A DNA stretch of 64,000 bases from positions 248,001-312,000 of the forward strand of contig CAVRND010000028.1 in NCBI GenBank assembly GCA_963722495.1, read 5' to 3'. The DNA is from Hyphomicrobium_A sp963722495. Its GTDB lineage: Bacteria; Pseudomonadota; Alphaproteobacteria; Rhizobiales; Hyphomicrobiaceae. The notes beneath the pieces are model-generated. The model saw only the letters and a program-made list of their open reading frames with translations. It was not told where the DNA came from and ran no database searches. Each line of letters begins with the position of its first letter. Position 1 is the first letter of the stretch. Made by a program: the position numbers and the translations under genes. Below are positions 27,418 to 36,539 of the stretch, in pieces.

Positions 27418-28905
27418 ATGTCAGCCCGTCAACCTTCCACAGAAGCCCGCTCGCGGGTCTTGAGGATCAGCGTCGGCGGCGCGGCCGGCGCCGGCAAGAT
27501 CGGCGCTCATCGACAATTGCAGGCCCTCGACGACGAGTCGTCGCCAGCGAAGCCGCGCCCGGCAGCATCCTCTCCCCGTCCGGCGAGACCTGCCGACGTT
27601 GCTCGTGCTTCTCACCGATGGGCGTGAGGGCCTGACGTCCGAGGCGCGCCGGCATGCGGCAGGCGCTCGGGCGGCCGGTATCCGCCACATCGTGCTCGCC
27701 CTCAACAAGTTCGACCTCGTCGACTGGGACCAGAGCGCTTTCGATGCGGCAGACACCGCGTTCGGCGAGTTCGCGGGGCGCTTCGAGTTCACGTCGGCGG
27801 CAGCCATTCCGATGTCGGCCGCAATCGGGCGAGAACGTCAGCGCTCCAGGTCGCTAGCGGCGATTGGTATTCCGGTCCGGCACTCATCGCGCACCTCGCG
27901 ACGATCGACATCGACGCGGACGCTTCGTCGAGCGCGGCGCCAGAAGCGCAGCTCACCGAGCAATTCGCCGCGCACATTGCCTGCGTATCCGACCAACAGC
28001 TCATCCCCGGCCGCGAATACAAACTCAAGCTGGCGGGGCAGGAGCTGACGGCGAGCGTCACCGCCGTGAAGTACCGCCTCGACATCGACAGCCTGCACCG
28101 TGTGCCGGCACGTACGCTCGCTCGCGGCGAGATCGGCGTCTGCACGGTCGCAACACACACGCCCTTGGTGGTGGAGGGCTTTCCCGCGACCAGCCATGCC
28201 GACCGCTTCACCCTCAGCGACCTTTATACCGACGAAACGATCGCCGCCGGCACGGTCGATTTCGCCCTGCGCCGCGGCATCAACATTCATTGGCAGCCGC
28301 TGACGGTGACCAAGGAAGTTCGCGCCTCGCTGAAGGCGCAACGCCCTTGCGTCGTGTGGTTCACCGGGCTGTCGGGCGCCGGCAAGTCGACCATCGCCAA
28401 TTTGGTCGAAGGTTGGCTTGCGCTACACGGCTGCCATACCTACTTGCTCGATGGCGACAACGTGCGTCACGGCCTCAACAAGGATCTCGGCTTTACGGCC
28501 GCCGACCGCGTCGAGAACATCCGCCGCGTCGGCGAGGTCGCGCGGCTGTTCGTCGATGCGGGTGTCATCGTGTTGTGCTCGTTCATCTCGCCATTCCGCG
28601 CCGAGCGCGAAGCCGTGCGCAGCATTGTCGATGAGGAAGAGTTCATCGAGATCCACGTCACCGCGCCGCTGGAGGTCTGCGAACGCCGCGACCCGAAGGG
28701 TCTCTATGCAAAGAGCCGGGCGGGGCAACTGCCGAACTTCACGGGAATCGATTCACCGTACGAGGCACCCGAACATCCCGATCTCGTCCTCGATACGACC
28801 TCGGCACCCGCCGCCGAGCTGGCGCAGCGCGTCGTAGCGCTGCTCCAGTCGCGCGGAGTTGTCGTGACACCCGACGTAGAAATGCGCCTGGCCGGTAGCC
28901 TGTGA
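27418..28905 (+). CDS. shortened CysN-like domain fused to adenylylsulfate kinase (CysC)
   Basis: The C-terminal 190 residues are a complete APS kinase: GLSGAGKSTIANLVE (Walker A), LLDGDNVRHGLNKDLGF, RVENIRRVGEVARLF and GLYAKSRAGQLPNFTGIDSPYEAPE. Before it stands a CysN-type C-terminal domain (LTEQFAAHIACVSDQQLIPGREYKLKL, DFALRRGINIHWQ). Before that is a reduced GTPase with GGAAGAGK, LLTDGREGLTSEARRHA and LNKFDLVDWD. The G3 motif (DTPGH) and the CysN beta-barrel domain II appear to be missing. At least four frame changes occur before 27990, so details of the 5' half are uncertain. CysC makes PAPS for sulfation or sulfate reduction; no CysD lies in the window. Confidence 0.65.
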
Positions 28906-29045
28906 TGCCATCAAACGCCTCGAAAAAGTGCAGCGACACCAGCGAACGTGTCCGGCCGACAACAGGCGTCGACAATTTGCGTACGCCCAATTCTCTCGTC
29001 GATAACTTGTGCATAGATTCCGCGGTGCGCGGGGATTCGTGAAGC

Positions 29046-29468
29046 ATGGTGGCTGGTTGGCATTTCTGGACACGTCTGAGCGGGGCGGCGATCGCCTGCA
29101 CGCTGGCGCTGTCCGTTGCCGGCTGCTCGACCGTGTCCGGTCTCAGCGGCATCCCGCGACCGGGGTATCAGAGCGATGGCAGCTATGTACTGAGCGGCCA
29201 GGAGCAGGCCCTCGGCTGCCGCGAGTTGCAGGCGCGCCAGGTCGGACTGCAGCAGCAGCTCGCGGAGCTTCCGCAGAAAGCCGTCCAGGAGATGCAGGAG
29301 TTGCCGAAGACCGTCGCCGGTGCTTGGTCGCGGCTCGTCGGGTCCTCGGATCAGGGAGCGCCGTCGCTGGCCCAGTACAACGAGGCTAAGGCCGAGGCTG
29401 CCGCGGTGAACGAGAGCCTGTCGCGCAAGGGCTGCAACTCCGTCGAGACGGCGGCAATCAAACGCTGA
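29046..29468 (+). CDS. small lipoprotein, unknown
   Basis: The 140-residue protein has a signal peptide ending in the lipobox SVAGC (Cys at residue 27), so it is probably a lipid-anchored envelope protein. The rest is helical with a Gln/Leu-rich coiled segment (ELQARQVGLQQQLAELPQKAVQEM) and two further cysteines. No family recognised. It converges with the epimerase gene, the two stops being 1 bp apart. Confidence 0.75.
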   Translation: MVAGWHFWTRLSGAAIACTLALSVAGCSTVSGLSGIPRPGYQSDGSYVLSGQEQALGCRELQARQVGLQQQLAELPQKAVQEMQELPKTVAGAWSRLVGSSDQGAPSLAQYNEAKAEAAAVNESLSRKGCNSVETAAIKR

Positions 29469-29469
29469 T

Positions 29470-30402
29470 CTAGCCGGCACTCCGCTTTGCCATGCGTGCG
29501 AGCGCGCCGAGCGTGTCCGCGTCCGGGCGCCATCCGGCCGCGATGAGCTTGCCGGGATCGACGACGAGCGATCCGCCGAGCCGCTCCCATACATCGCCGC
29601 GTCCGACGAACTGCAGCGAAGCCGCGAACATTGATGGCGATACTGCGAAGAGCCGGCGCGGCCTGCCCAATCCATCGCGCAGAGCGGCGACGATCTCAGC
29701 CAACGTGACCGGCGAGGGATCGGCCACGAGATAGGTCTGACGCTCGGTTGCCTGCGCGCCGAGCGCGAACAGGACGGCCGCGAGTAAGGTTGTCCAGGCT
29801 GACGAGCGAGCGGCGGTTATTGAACGCCGCCAGCGGCAACGGCCAGGGCGTGTCGGCAAGCTCGCAGCAGCGTGGCGAGGTTACCCTTCGCACCGGCGCC
29901 GTAGACCATGGTGGGACGCAGCACGGTCCAGGCAACCGGGCCGGCACGCACGGCGTCTTCCGCCCGCAGCTTGGCACGCCCGTAGGCTTCGCTCGGGTGG
30001 GGCTCTTTATCCTCGGTCAGCACGTGATCGGCTGCGGGCCCGCTTTGCGCGCGCACGGACGACATGAAGATGAGTCGGCGAACGTTCGCCGCGGCGCAGG
30101 CGGCGACGAGCTCGGCCGTCGCCAGCATGAACGACGCGATCGTAAACGGCATCGTCGACGCCGGGGCCGATGTGAGCGATGCCGGCCAGATGAACCACCG
30201 CCTCGATACCCGCCAGCAGCGGCGCCCAATCGACCGGTTGGCGGTAGTCCGCAACGGCAACCTTCTCGACACCGACGGGAAACGAGGTGGCGGCGGGATT
30301 GCGCGTCGCGGCACGCACCGGCGTGCCGGCCTCGGTCAGCGCGCGCACCAGCGCCTGGCCGACGAAGCCGGAGGCGCCGGTGACGAGGACGCGCCCGCTC
30401 AC
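29470..30402 (-). CDS. NAD-dependent epimerase/dehydratase (sugar nucleotide), frameshifted
   Basis: GTG 30402 overlaps the stop of the preceding transferase gene (GTGA), the coupled start I prefer over ATG 30435. The protein opens VLVTGASGFVGQALVRAL and continues VVHLAGIAHIGPG. The next part in another frame is LVAACAAANVRRLIFMSSVRAQS with YGRAKLRAE (YxxxK). A third frame gives SLDNL, and the end reads TYLVADPSPVTLAEIVAALRDGLG. Three breaks lie near 30185, 29855 and 29795. Such epimerases next to a WecA-like transferase form the O-antigen initiation pair in several bacteria (WbpV/WbpL-like); that role is inferred. Confidence 0.75.
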
Positions 30403-31440
30403 GGGCGCGCTCGCACGAAGGATTCCATCAGCCATGCGACGAGCCCGATCCCGATCAGGAGGGCGACGATGCTGCTCCAGGCGGTGCTCTCGACGACGCT
30501 CAGCGCCGCCAACGCCACCAGTCCCACGTTGACCAAGAATATCCGGCCGACGATCTGCATGTTGGTGAAGCCGTTGTCGCGCGCCCGCTGATAGAAGTGC
30601 GTGCGATGTGCGACCCACGGCCGCTCGCCGGCGCGCGCCCGGCGCAGCAACGTCGCGCCGGTGTCGGCAACGAAGTAGAGCGGCAGCAACAGCGCCGCCA
30701 CCAGATGTCCCGAGCCCGCCACCAATATGAGCAGCCAGGCGAGCAGCAAGCCCGACCGGCAGGCTGCCCATATCGCCCATGAACAGCCGGGCGACCGGAC
30801 GATTGAACGGCGCGAAGCCGAGCATGGCGCCATTGAGCGCCAGGGCGACAATGAGCGCCTCGGGCGGTAGCGCCCCGAGAGCACCGATAAGCGCGACGCC
30901 GACCGTGATCGGCACGACCTCCGCCACCATCATCCAGTCGATGCCGTCCATGAAGTTGACGAGATTGACGAACCACAGCGCGCCGACGAACAGCAAGCCG
31001 CGCTCGAGCCATGCAGGAAAGTAGGGGAGCGCCCGCATGCCTTCCGGCAGCGCGGCCAGCATGAGTGCGATGGCACCCGCCTGAACGGCGAGCTTGGCGG
31101 CAGCACCGAGGTGGTAGTGATCGTCGACGGCGCCGAGCGCCAACATGAGCAGTGCGGCGAGAAGAACGAGGGAAATGCCGTTACGCACCTCCGCGCCGAA
31201 CAAACCAGACAGCCAAATCGCTCCGCCCGTGACGCCGAGCGTTGCCGCGCCGATCGCAAGACCGCCCCATTGCGGCGTCGGCGCACGATGCGACGACCGG
31301 TGCGTCGGTACGGCGATGGCGAAGTTTTTGAATACGGGCGTCAGAACCAGGATCAGCAGCGCGCAGGCGACTAGCGCATTCAACCAAACCACGGGCCCGA
31401 GATTTCCGACGAGGGACCAGGCGCCGGCAGGATCAGACAT
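30399..31440 (-). CDS. undecaprenyl-phosphate glycosyl-1-phosphate transferase (GT4, WecA/WbpL-like), frameshifted
   Basis: A polytopic membrane protein with about 10-11 helices. The MraY/WecA family motifs are visible: GAVDDHYHLG (DDxxxG), VNFMDGIDWM, LFMGDMGSLPVG and the cytoplasmic HRTHFYQRARDNG. A one-base shift near 30757 separates the last part (LLLAWLLILVAGSGHLVAALLLPLYFVADTG). Family members transfer a sugar-1-phosphate to the lipid carrier, the first step in O-antigen or capsule synthesis. Start ATG 31440. The gene overlaps the downstream epimerase by 4 bp. Confidence 0.85.
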
Positions 31441-31604
31441 TGGAAACCGCTCTCTGTCTCAAATGCTCATCCCCACTCTTCGCTCTTTTGCCATAGCGAG
31501 CAGCTGCAAGGGGTTACCGCATGACGTGGTAGCGGCGAGAACCTACTCGAACTCGTCGCAGCGACAAGACCAAAAGCGATCACGACGCCGCCGAACCTCT
31601 GCGC

Positions 31605-32723
31605 TCAGAGCTCGAACGTGAACAGCGAGTGTATTTCATCGTTGAGGAAGCCCGTGGCGACGGGCCAGCGCACGCCCGGCAGCACCGCGACATCGAACAG
31701 CTCGCTGACGCCGCCCTCGAGCTTGATCCACTCGACGATGTCGCCCGAGGCGAGATTGACGATCTGGACGCCGCACCACGGATCGGCATCGCGCTTTTTC
31801 AGCTCGCTGTCGAGGGCCAGCCCGGAGAACGAGCCGTCGCGCGGCAGCGACAGCCCGACGATCGCGTGCCCATTGTGGAAGGCGAGACCGCGCAGGAAGC
31901 CGGGGCAGAAGGCAAGCGGCTCGAACACGCCCGTATCGGGATCGATGCTGCCGAGATAGCCGGTGCCGGAGTTGAGCAGCCACAGCCGGCCGTTGTACCA
32001 GCGCGGTGAATGGGGCATCGACAGCTTGTCGCTGACGATGGCGTCCGTGCGCACGTCGATGAGCGTGCCGCCCTCCCCGCGCCGCGCGCGCCAACCGTTG
32101 ACGACGTCGCTGCGGCTGGTCGCCGTGACGTAGGCCGGCACGCCGTCCTTCATCGCCAGCCCGTTCAGATGGCAGCGGTCCTCGGCCGCCAGCTTGGAAA
32201 TGAAAGGCGGTTTCCAGTAGAGGCGGAAGGCGTGCGTCGGGCTCAGCGTGGCAAGGCACGAGAACAGCGAGTTGACGAAAACGATGCGCCCGTCCGCCAT
32301 CACGCCGATGTCGTGGATGTCGAGATCGCCGGTGGTGTGGGCGACGCGCGGCACGTAATGGCGATCTGGGTTGCCGGGGACGGTCTGCGCCAGAAAGCAC
32401 GTTCTCGAACCGCCAGAGCTGGAATAGCGTCGACACAACAAGGCGTTGCGGGTCGGCCCATAGGCCCATGGCCCGCGCCAGGAAGCGCTCGTGGAAGGCC
32501 ACTTGGCCACCAGCGTTGACGCCGACGAGATAGAGGCGGCCGGTTTGGTAGGACGTGAAAGCCAGACTGACGTTGTTGCGCAGCAGCCAGTCCGCGAAGC
32601 CGCGCGTGCATGAGATTTCAACCGGCTGCGCTGTCTGCGCCGGCGCGGGCGCCGCTGCCGAGCGTCGGGCAGCGCAGCCGCCACCTGCGCCTCGGTCTTG
32701 TCGGCGGCGCGCACTTCACTCAT
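31605..32723 (-). CDS. TIGR03032 family protein, frameshifted
   Basis: From about 32400 to the end the frame is clean: HYVPRVAHTTGDLDIHDIGVMADGRIVFVNSLFSCLA, WKPPFISKLAAEDRCHLNGLA, PHSPRWYNGRLWLLNSGTGYLG and FCPGFLRGLAFHNGHAIVGLS. This matches the TIGR03032 (DUF4915) pattern, a beta-propeller-like protein of unknown function often near polysaccharide genes. The N-terminus from ATG 32723 (MSEVRAADK) needs two shifts, through WLLRNNVSLAFTSYQTGRLYLV-like and FHERFLARAMGLWADP segments. No signal peptide is visible. Confidence 0.75.
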   Translation of the reverse strand: MSEVRAADKTEAQVAAALPDARQRRPRRRRQRSRLKSHARAASRTGCCATTSVWLSRPTKPAASISSASTLVAKWPSTSASWRGPWAYGPTRNALLCRRYSSSGGSRTCFLAQTVPGNPDRHYVPRVAHTTGDLDIHDIGVMADGRIVFVNSLFSCLATLSPTHAFRLYWKPPFISKLAAEDRCHLNGLAMKDGVPAYVTATSRSDVVNGWRARRGEGGTLIDVRTDAIVSDKLSMPHSPRWYNGRLWLLNSGTGYLGSIDPDTGVFEPLAFCPGFLRGLAFHNGHAIVGLSLPRDGSFSGLALDSELKKRDADPWCGVQIVNLASGDIVEWIKLEGGVSELFDVAVLPGVRWPVATGFLNDEIHSLFTFEL

Positions 32724-32829
32724 GCCGCTCTGGCCTCCCAATCATTGCGTCAGTTTTTGAGACAATCCCACGAGATTGCCGCAAATGGCACGCTGTTCAC
32801 GTCATTCACAAGCGCCATGGCATGTTCGA

Positions 32830-32961
32830 GTGCCCTTCGGCGGCGTCAAGGAATTCCGGGCTGGGGAGCGACGCGCTGCCGAAGGGCTGGATGAGTACCT
32901 GGAGACCAAGTACCTCTGCCCGCACGGCATCGAGCAGACGCACGAAAGAAAGCGACCATGA
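32830..32961 (+). pseudogene. C-terminal remnant of an aldehyde dehydrogenase (GabD-like)
   Basis: The short frame PFGGVKEFRAGERRAAEGLDEYLETKYLC matches the conserved end of succinate-semialdehyde dehydrogenases (MPFGGVKxSGxGREG, GLDEYLETKYLC), with FRAG probably reflecting a frame slip in the SGLG part. Nothing upstream of 32826 resembles the catalytic domain, so about 93 percent of the gene is gone. It touches the aminotransferase start, the order expected of an old gabD-aminotransferase operon. Confidence 0.6.
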
Positions 32962-34310
32962 CAACGGCGAAGCCGGCGACAAATAACGCGCCAAAGACGA
33001 ACGACCTCGATGCCTTCTGGATGCCCTTCACGGCGAATCGGGAGTTCAAGCAGTCGCCGCGATTGTTCGTTTCCGCCGACCGCATGCACTACGTCACCGA
33101 CGACGGGCGCCGCGTGCTGGACGGCACGTCCGGACTTTGGTGCGTCAATGCGGGGCACTGCCGACCAAAGATCGTCGAGGCCATCGGCCGACAAGCGGCG
33201 GAGCTCGACTTTGCCGGCACCTTCCAGATGGGCCACCCCAAAGCGTTCGAATGCGCCTCGCGACTGGTCAACATCGCCCCGCCGGGATTCGAGCATGTGT
33301 TCTTCACCAACTCGGGCTCGGAGTCCGTCGACACGGCGCTGAAGATCGCCCTCGCCTATCATCGCGCCAAAGGCAATGGGTCGAAGACGCGTCTCATCGG
33401 CCGCGAGCGCGGCTATCACGGCGTCAACTTCGGTGGCACGGCGGTGGGCGGCATCGGTGGCAACCGCAAAATGTTCGGCGCGCTGGTGAGCGGCGTCGAT
33501 CACCTGCGCCACACGCATGATCTTGCACGCAACGCTTTCAGCCGGGGCGAGCCGCAGCACGGCGCCGAGCTTGCCGACGACTTGGAACGCCTCGTTGCGC
33601 TGCACGACGCCTCGACTATCGCTGCCGTCATCGTCGAGCCGGTCGCCTGCTCGACCGGCGTTCTCGTTCCGCCCAAAGGCTACCTCAAGCGCCTCGCCGC
33701 GATCTGCGCCAAGTACGACATCCTGCTGATCTTCGATGAAGTGATCACCGCCTTCGGCCGCCTCGGCACACCGTTCGCCGCCGACTACTTCGACATCACA
33801 CCCGACATCATCACCACCGCCAAGGGTATCACCAACGGCGCCGTACCGATGGGCGCCGTGCTGGTGCAGTCGAAGGTCTACGACGCCTTCATGAACGCGC
33901 CGGCCGGAGCAATCGAGCTGGCGCACGGCTACACCTACTCGGGTCACCCGCTGGCGTGCGCTGCGTGCATCGCCACGCTCGATACCCACCTCGAGGAGGG
34001 CCTGCTGACACGCGCCGCAGAGCTGGCGCCCTATTGGGAGGACGCGGTGCACTCTCTGAAGGGGCTGCCGCACGTCATCGACATCCGCAACGTCGGCCTC
34101 ATCGGCGCCATCGAGTTCGAGCCGATCGCTGGCGACCCCGGCAGGCGCGCGCATACCCGCTTCATCGAGGCGTTCAGGCTCGGGCTGCTGGTGCGGGCAA
34201 CGGGCGATACCATCGCACTGGCCCCACCGCTCATCATCGATCACGACGGCATCAACGAGCTGATCGACGTGCTGACGCGCGCGCTGAAGGTGACTGACGC
34301 CAAGGAATAG
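32958..34310 (+). CDS. class III aminotransferase (omega-amino acid:pyruvate type)
   Basis: The 450-residue PLP enzyme shows FWMPFTANREFKQSPRLFV at the N-terminus, VFFTNSGSESVDTALKIA, GYHGVNFGGTAVGG, LIFDEVITAFGRLG and TTAKGITNGAVPMGAV, where the lysine binds PLP. The opening and the GHCRPKIVEAI segment fit beta-alanine/omega-amino acid:pyruvate transaminases. These move the amino group from omega-amino acids or amines to pyruvate. The product aldehyde would be oxidised by an aldehyde dehydrogenase such as the one left as a remnant just upstream. Confidence 0.9.
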   Translation: MTTAKPATNNAPKTNDLDAFWMPFTANREFKQSPRLFVSADRMHYVTDDGRRVLDGTSGLWCVNAGHCRPKIVEAIGRQAAELDFAGTFQMGHPKAFECASRLVNIAPPGFEHVFFTNSGSESVDTALKIALAYHRAKGNGSKTRLIGRERGYHGVNFGGTAVGGIGGNRKMFGALVSGVDHLRHTHDLARNAFSRGEPQHGAELADDLERLVALHDASTIAAVIVEPVACSTGVLVPPKGYLKRLAAICAKYDILLIFDEVITAFGRLGTPFAADYFDITPDIITTAKGITNGAVPMGAVLVQSKVYDAFMNAPAGAIELAHGYTYSGHPLACAACIATLDTHLEEGLLTRAAELAPYWEDAVHSLKGLPHVIDIRNVGLIGAIEFEPIAGDPGRRAHTRFIEAFRLGLLVRATGDTIALAPPLIIDHDGINELIDVLTRALKVTDAKE

Positions 34311-34420
34311 CGGCAGTGGCCGGCGCAGCTCGATAGTTATTCTGTCACGCAAGGCATCCGTTGCTCACGCGCGCGCTTCCATGGAAGATTGAATATCGAC
34401 AGCTTGCACAGGAATTCCCG

Positions 34421-34903
34421 ATGACCAATCCGCTGCCGCGCGCCTGCAAGAGCATCAACGACTTGAATGTGGGCGACACGTTCCGTCTCGAATATTCGAT
34501 CAGCGATACCGACGTGCAGAAGTTCGGGGAGATATCGGGCGACTTCAATCCCGCGCACTTCAACGAGGACTATGCCAAGGGCACGATCTTCAAGAACCGG
34601 ATCGCCCACGGGATGATTTCGGTCGCTAAGTTCTCCGGCATCTTCGGCATGGACATGCCGGGGCTGGGCGCAATCTGGGGCGGCCAGAACCTGAAGTTCC
34701 TCGCGCCGGTGTATTTGGACAAGCCCTACATCGCGGTCGCCGTCGTGAAGGAAAAGGGAGACAAGAACGTCGTCTTCACCTGCTGGGTCGAGGACAAGGA
34801 GGGCGGCCGCGTTCTTGAGGGCGAAGGCGTCCTCTATCCCATCCCGCAGAAGGTGAAGGACAAGATGGCTGCGGACGGCACGCTCGCATCGCTACTGGCT
34901 TAA
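34421..34903 (+). CDS. MaoC-like hotdog dehydratase
   Basis: A 160-residue hotdog-fold protein. ATG 34421 is preferred to the open upstream part. The hydratase motif is FGEISGDFNPAHFNEDYAKGT, with Asp and His at the catalytic positions, followed by RIAHGMISVAKFSGIFG. Relatives (PhaJ-like) hydrate 2-enoyl-CoA to (R)-3-hydroxyacyl-CoA. The C-terminal half (KFLAPVYLDKPYIAVAVV) is normal. Same strand as the aminotransferase with a 110-bp gap. Confidence 0.85.
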   Translation: MTNPLPRACKSINDLNVGDTFRLEYSISDTDVQKFGEISGDFNPAHFNEDYAKGTIFKNRIAHGMISVAKFSGIFGMDMPGLGAIWGGQNLKFLAPVYLDKPYIAVAVVKEKGDKNVVFTCWVEDKEGGRVLEGEGVLYPIPQKVKDKMAADGTLASLLA

Positions 34904-34938
34904 TGCAAGTCTGCCGAAGGTTGTACATCTGAGCCGTA

Positions 34939-36279
34939 TTAGGACGCGGCCTTGAGCGTGCGCCCTGTCCAGCGCCGATAGCCCCATTCGGCAGCAAACG
35001 ACGCTGCTGCGATGAGAACGAGCGCCGCGATGGCTGCCGGCTGCTGCTGGTAGGTGTAGACGCCGAGGATGGCGAACATGGCGAGGCATGTGAGCAGCGA
35101 CAGCCAGACGATCGTTGCATTCGCCCCGGTCTGTTTCAGAACGAGCAGATGCCCCCCGTTCACCGCGGCATAGATGAGGAGGAATGCGGCGCTTCCCATC
35201 ATGGCGATGCCGGACAGGTCGAAAAACAGCATCACCACGACGACGAGCGCTGCGGTGAGCAAGAGCCCGCCGGTCGCCTGCTTCCATTCCGTTCGCGACA
35301 GTCCGGCCGGCAACTCGCCGTCGCGGGCGATCATGTAGCAGACGTTGGCGGAGCCGAAGAGCGTGGCATTGATCGCCGATGCGGTCGAGAAGAGCGCGGC
35401 GATGGCAATCAACCGGAAGCCGATCTCTCCCAGGAAGGGTCTGGCGGCCTCTGCCAACGCGTAATCCTTGGCGCGCTCGATCTCCGTATCCGACAGATTA
35501 CCCGTTACGGTGAGCGACACGGCCAGATACAGCACGATGACGAGGATCACGGCGGTGTAGAGCGCGCGCGGCAGCATCTGGCGCGGATTGCGCATGTCGC
35601 CGGCCGTATTGGTGATGAGCCCGAAGCCCTCGTAGCCGATGAAAAGCACGCCCGCGCCAAACAGGATCGATTGAGTGCCGGGCCACAACGCCGGCGAGAG
35701 GTTCTCGGGCTTGATGAACCACAGGCCCGTGGCCGCGAACACGACCAGGATCGCCAGCTTGATGGCGACGATGATCGTCTCGCCCCGCCCCATGATTTTG
35801 GCGCCGAACGCGTTCACCATCGTGACCAGCAGGACCGAACCGATCGCCAGCGATTTGAGCAGCAATGCCGACGGCGCTTCAGTGATGAAGGTCGCGGCGT
35901 AGCTGCCGAACGCAGTCGCGTAGAGCGCGAGCGAGATGATGTAGCCGGCCCACATGAACAGGTTGAGGCCGCCCGCGAATACGCCGTCGCCAAATCCTTT
36001 CACCAGGAAGTTCACGGCACCGCCGGCGGAGGGGAAGGTCGCCCCGAGCTTGGCATAGGAATAGGTGGACAGCAGCGCCACAACGCCGCCGATCGCAAAG
36101 GCGAGCCACATGGCGTTGCCGGCCGCCTGTGCGACGACGCCAAGGATCGAGAAAATTCCGGCGCCCACCATGCCGCCGATGCCGATCGACACCGCAGCCG
36201 CCATGCCGATTTCGCCGGAGCCCGATTGAGCGGCGGATGAGGGGTTCGACGAGCCTGGGGTCACGGCTGTTTCCGGCAT
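34939..36279 (-). CDS. APC-family amino acid permease
   Basis: The 446-residue membrane protein has about 12 helices. The first helix carries SIGIGGMVGAGIFSILG, the broken-helix substrate-binding motif of the APC superfamily, and later GYEGFGLITNTAGDMRNP is diagnostic for amino acid/polyamine transporters. It imports amino acids or amines by proton or exchange coupling. It converges with the MaoC gene and neighbours amine catabolism genes, which hints at an amine substrate, though this is inferred. Confidence 0.9.
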   Translation of the reverse strand: MPETAVTPGSSNPSSAAQSGSGEIGMAAAVSIGIGGMVGAGIFSILGVVAQAAGNAMWLAFAIGGVVALLSTYSYAKLGATFPSAGGAVNFLVKGFGDGVFAGGLNLFMWAGYIISLALYATAFGSYAATFITEAPSALLLKSLAIGSVLLVTMVNAFGAKIMGRGETIIVAIKLAILVVFAATGLWFIKPENLSPALWPGTQSILFGAGVLFIGYEGFGLITNTAGDMRNPRQMLPRALYTAVILVIVLYLAVSLTVTGNLSDTEIERAKDYALAEAARPFLGEIGFRLIAIAALFSTASAINATLFGSANVCYMIARDGELPAGLSRTEWKQATGGLLLTAALVVVVMLFFDLSGIAMMGSAAFLLIYAAVNGGHLLVLKQTGANATIVWLSLLTCLAMFAILGVYTYQQQPAAIAALVLIAAASFAAEWGYRRWTGRTLKAAS

Positions 36280-36539
36280 GATGGGTCTAAGGCGTGGGAC
36301 AAACGGTACGGTGATTCTCGACCGCTAAAGACGCCATCGTTCGGATCCGCCGATGCGAATCGCCGCCGGAATGACGGCGTTCGCCCGCGACCTCTTCCGG
36401 CTTCGTAAGCCGCAAGGCGCTGGAGGTGAGGAGGATAGCGCGCGCCGCCGCGGAGGCGAGGAGATGCTCGGCCTCCTGCTCCGGGAAACGCGGATCCTGC
36501 TTTCAGGCTCTGACGGTCGTCACCACGCAGAGCGGTCGC

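Noticed and set aside
32802..34352. 516-codon minus-strand open frame opposite the omega-aminotransferase
   Set aside because: The plus-strand product has all class III aminotransferase motifs; the antisense translation is Arg/His/Asp-rich and unlike a protein.
35149..36240. 363-codon plus-strand open frame opposite the APC permease
   Set aside because: The minus strand encodes a 12-helix permease; the antisense product is charged low-complexity sequence.
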